From Ilumatobacteraceae bacterium (lineage in GTDB: Bacteria > Actinomycetota > Acidimicrobiia > Acidimicrobiales > Ilumatobacteraceae), in NCBI GenBank assembly GCA_023253435.1, contig JALRGJ010000059.1, positions 1 to 6,528 on the forward strand: a DNA stretch of 6,528 nucleotides, read 5' to 3'. A program made the position numbers and the translations under genes. Shown here in pieces: positions 6,013 through 6,528 of the stretch. How positions within the stretch are numbered: position 1 is the stretch's first letter; the number at the start of each line of letters is the position of its first letter. The notes beneath the pieces were generated by a model. That model was not told the origin of the DNA, did not search any database, and worked only from the letters and a program-made list of their open reading frames with translations.

Positions 6013-6528
6013 TTATTTCTAAAATTTCATCACCAAAGCGACGAACAAAAAATGGATCAGTGAGGTCTTTCAGTTCCTCGAGAGTTTCAGGTTTTAGTTT
6101 GGCTATTGAGCGAACTTTCTTAGGCGTCAAGATTCCGTCGGGATCAACTCGAGACATGCGTGCTTTCTTTTGTCGCCATAATTCCAATTCACCGGCAAGT
6201 GGATTAACTGCTTTTCTGGCTCTCGCGATAGAGCGCAACTCCTCAGGAGGTTCTGCTCGTTCGGGGGTTTCTGTGATCACCGTGGGGAGAAATGGTGAGG
6301 GGCCGCTGTTTTTGCCACTGCGCTGATCTGTCCAAGTTATGAATAATTGATCTGCAGCGCGGGTGAGTGCCACATAAGCCAAACGCGCCTCTTCGCTTTT
6401 TTCCCCAGACGAGCGAGAACTGCGATACGGCATGAGACCTTTTTCCATACCCGCCACCACTACACATGACCACTCTCTGCCTTTGGCTGCATGAAAAGTG
6501 AGCACATCCACGCCGTCTGTCTCAGAGA
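5996..6528 (-). CDS. uvrD2: UvrD/PcrA-type superfamily I DNA helicase with C-terminal HRDC-like domain (UvrD2-like), 5'-truncated
   Basis: The C-terminal end of an ATP-dependent 3'-5' DNA helicase, probably acting in DNA repair. The frame runs off the window edge; the five codons above the GTG at 6511 (SETDG) fit the family, so that GTG is internal. Motif V is LTFHAAKGREW (around 6466-6502), followed by VVVAGMEKGLMPY. Motif VI is EEARLAYVALTRAADQLFI with its arginine finger region (around 6340-6391). After a Pro/Ser-rich linker, the last 61 residues (about 6008-6190) resemble an HRDC domain: LWRQKKARM, ILTPKKVRSIAKLKPETLEEL and FFVRRFGDEILEII. UvrD with HRDC is the layout of actinobacterial UvrD2. 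Mycobacterial UvrD2 joins the two parts with a four-cysteine motif; here the only Cys is in WSCVVV, so that motif is absent. PcrA/UvrD1 is less likely because it lacks HRDC. The stop is TAG, and the gene converges on the thioesterase with a 17-bp overlap. Confidence 0.88.
   Translation of the reverse strand, partial: SETDGVDVLTFHAAKGREWSCVVVAGMEKGLMPYRSSRSSGEKSEEARLAYVALTRAADQLFITWTDQRSGKNSGPSPFLPTVITETPERAEPPEELRSIARARKAVNPLAGELELWRQKKARMSRVDPDGILTPKKVRSIAKLKPETLEELKDLTDPFFVRRFGDEILEIISQQA

Noticed and set aside
6509..6511. GTG at 6511 as a true start of a short 171-residue helicase-like gene
   Set aside because: It would begin in the middle of helicase motif V, and the frame stays open to the window end with family-like residues.
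1..6528. CRISPR array, tRNA/rRNA gene, insertion sequence or defence cluster
   Set aside because: No regularly spaced repeats, cloverleaf, transposase motifs or terminal inverted repeats were seen; almost all of the window is ordinary housekeeping coding sequence.

Overview
The window looks like chromosomal DNA of an actinobacterium. Base composition is close to even, which is modest for that phylum. The strongest clue is the first gene, where an E2-type acyltransferase 'DHR' motif runs directly into a 2-oxoglutarate dehydrogenase E1; this fusion is characteristic of actinobacterial KGD/OdhA. A UvrD helicase ending in an HRDC-like domain and a histone H1-like Lys/Ala/Ser/Thr tail also fit. 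A moderate-GC group such as the freshwater or marine Acidimicrobiia is possible, but this is inference and cannot be fixed from the window.

Layout: (1) 2-2719, plus strand, the 3' part of kgd, a TCA-cycle enzyme whose start lies upstream. (2) 2721-3365, minus strand, a HAD-like hydrolase, tail to tail with kgd and 1 bp away. (3) 3366-3424, a short divergent promoter region. (4) 3425-4486, plus strand, an unusual three-part protein: Zc3h12a-type NYN ribonuclease domain, S1-like RNA-binding domain and a 74-residue lysine-rich tail. (5) 4544-5320, plus strand, exodeoxyribonuclease III (xthA). (6) 5317-6012, plus strand, a hot-dog thioesterase joined to xthA by an ATGA overlap. (7) 5996-6528, minus strand, the C-terminal end of a UvrD2-like helicase, whose stop overlaps the thioesterase end by 17 bp. 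Coding is dense: the longest gap is 59 bp, and no tRNA, rRNA, CRISPR or mobile element is visible.

Three internal genes (HAD, NYN-S1 and xthA) have a -10-like hexamer exactly 6 nt before the most plausible start codon and no good Shine-Dalgarno sequence. This suggests leaderless transcripts, as is common in Actinobacteria. The functional themes are central carbon metabolism (kgd), RNA processing (NYN-S1) and DNA repair (xthA and the helicase). The most unusual item is the NYN-S1-lysine-tail protein. No defence system, secretion system or element cargo was found.
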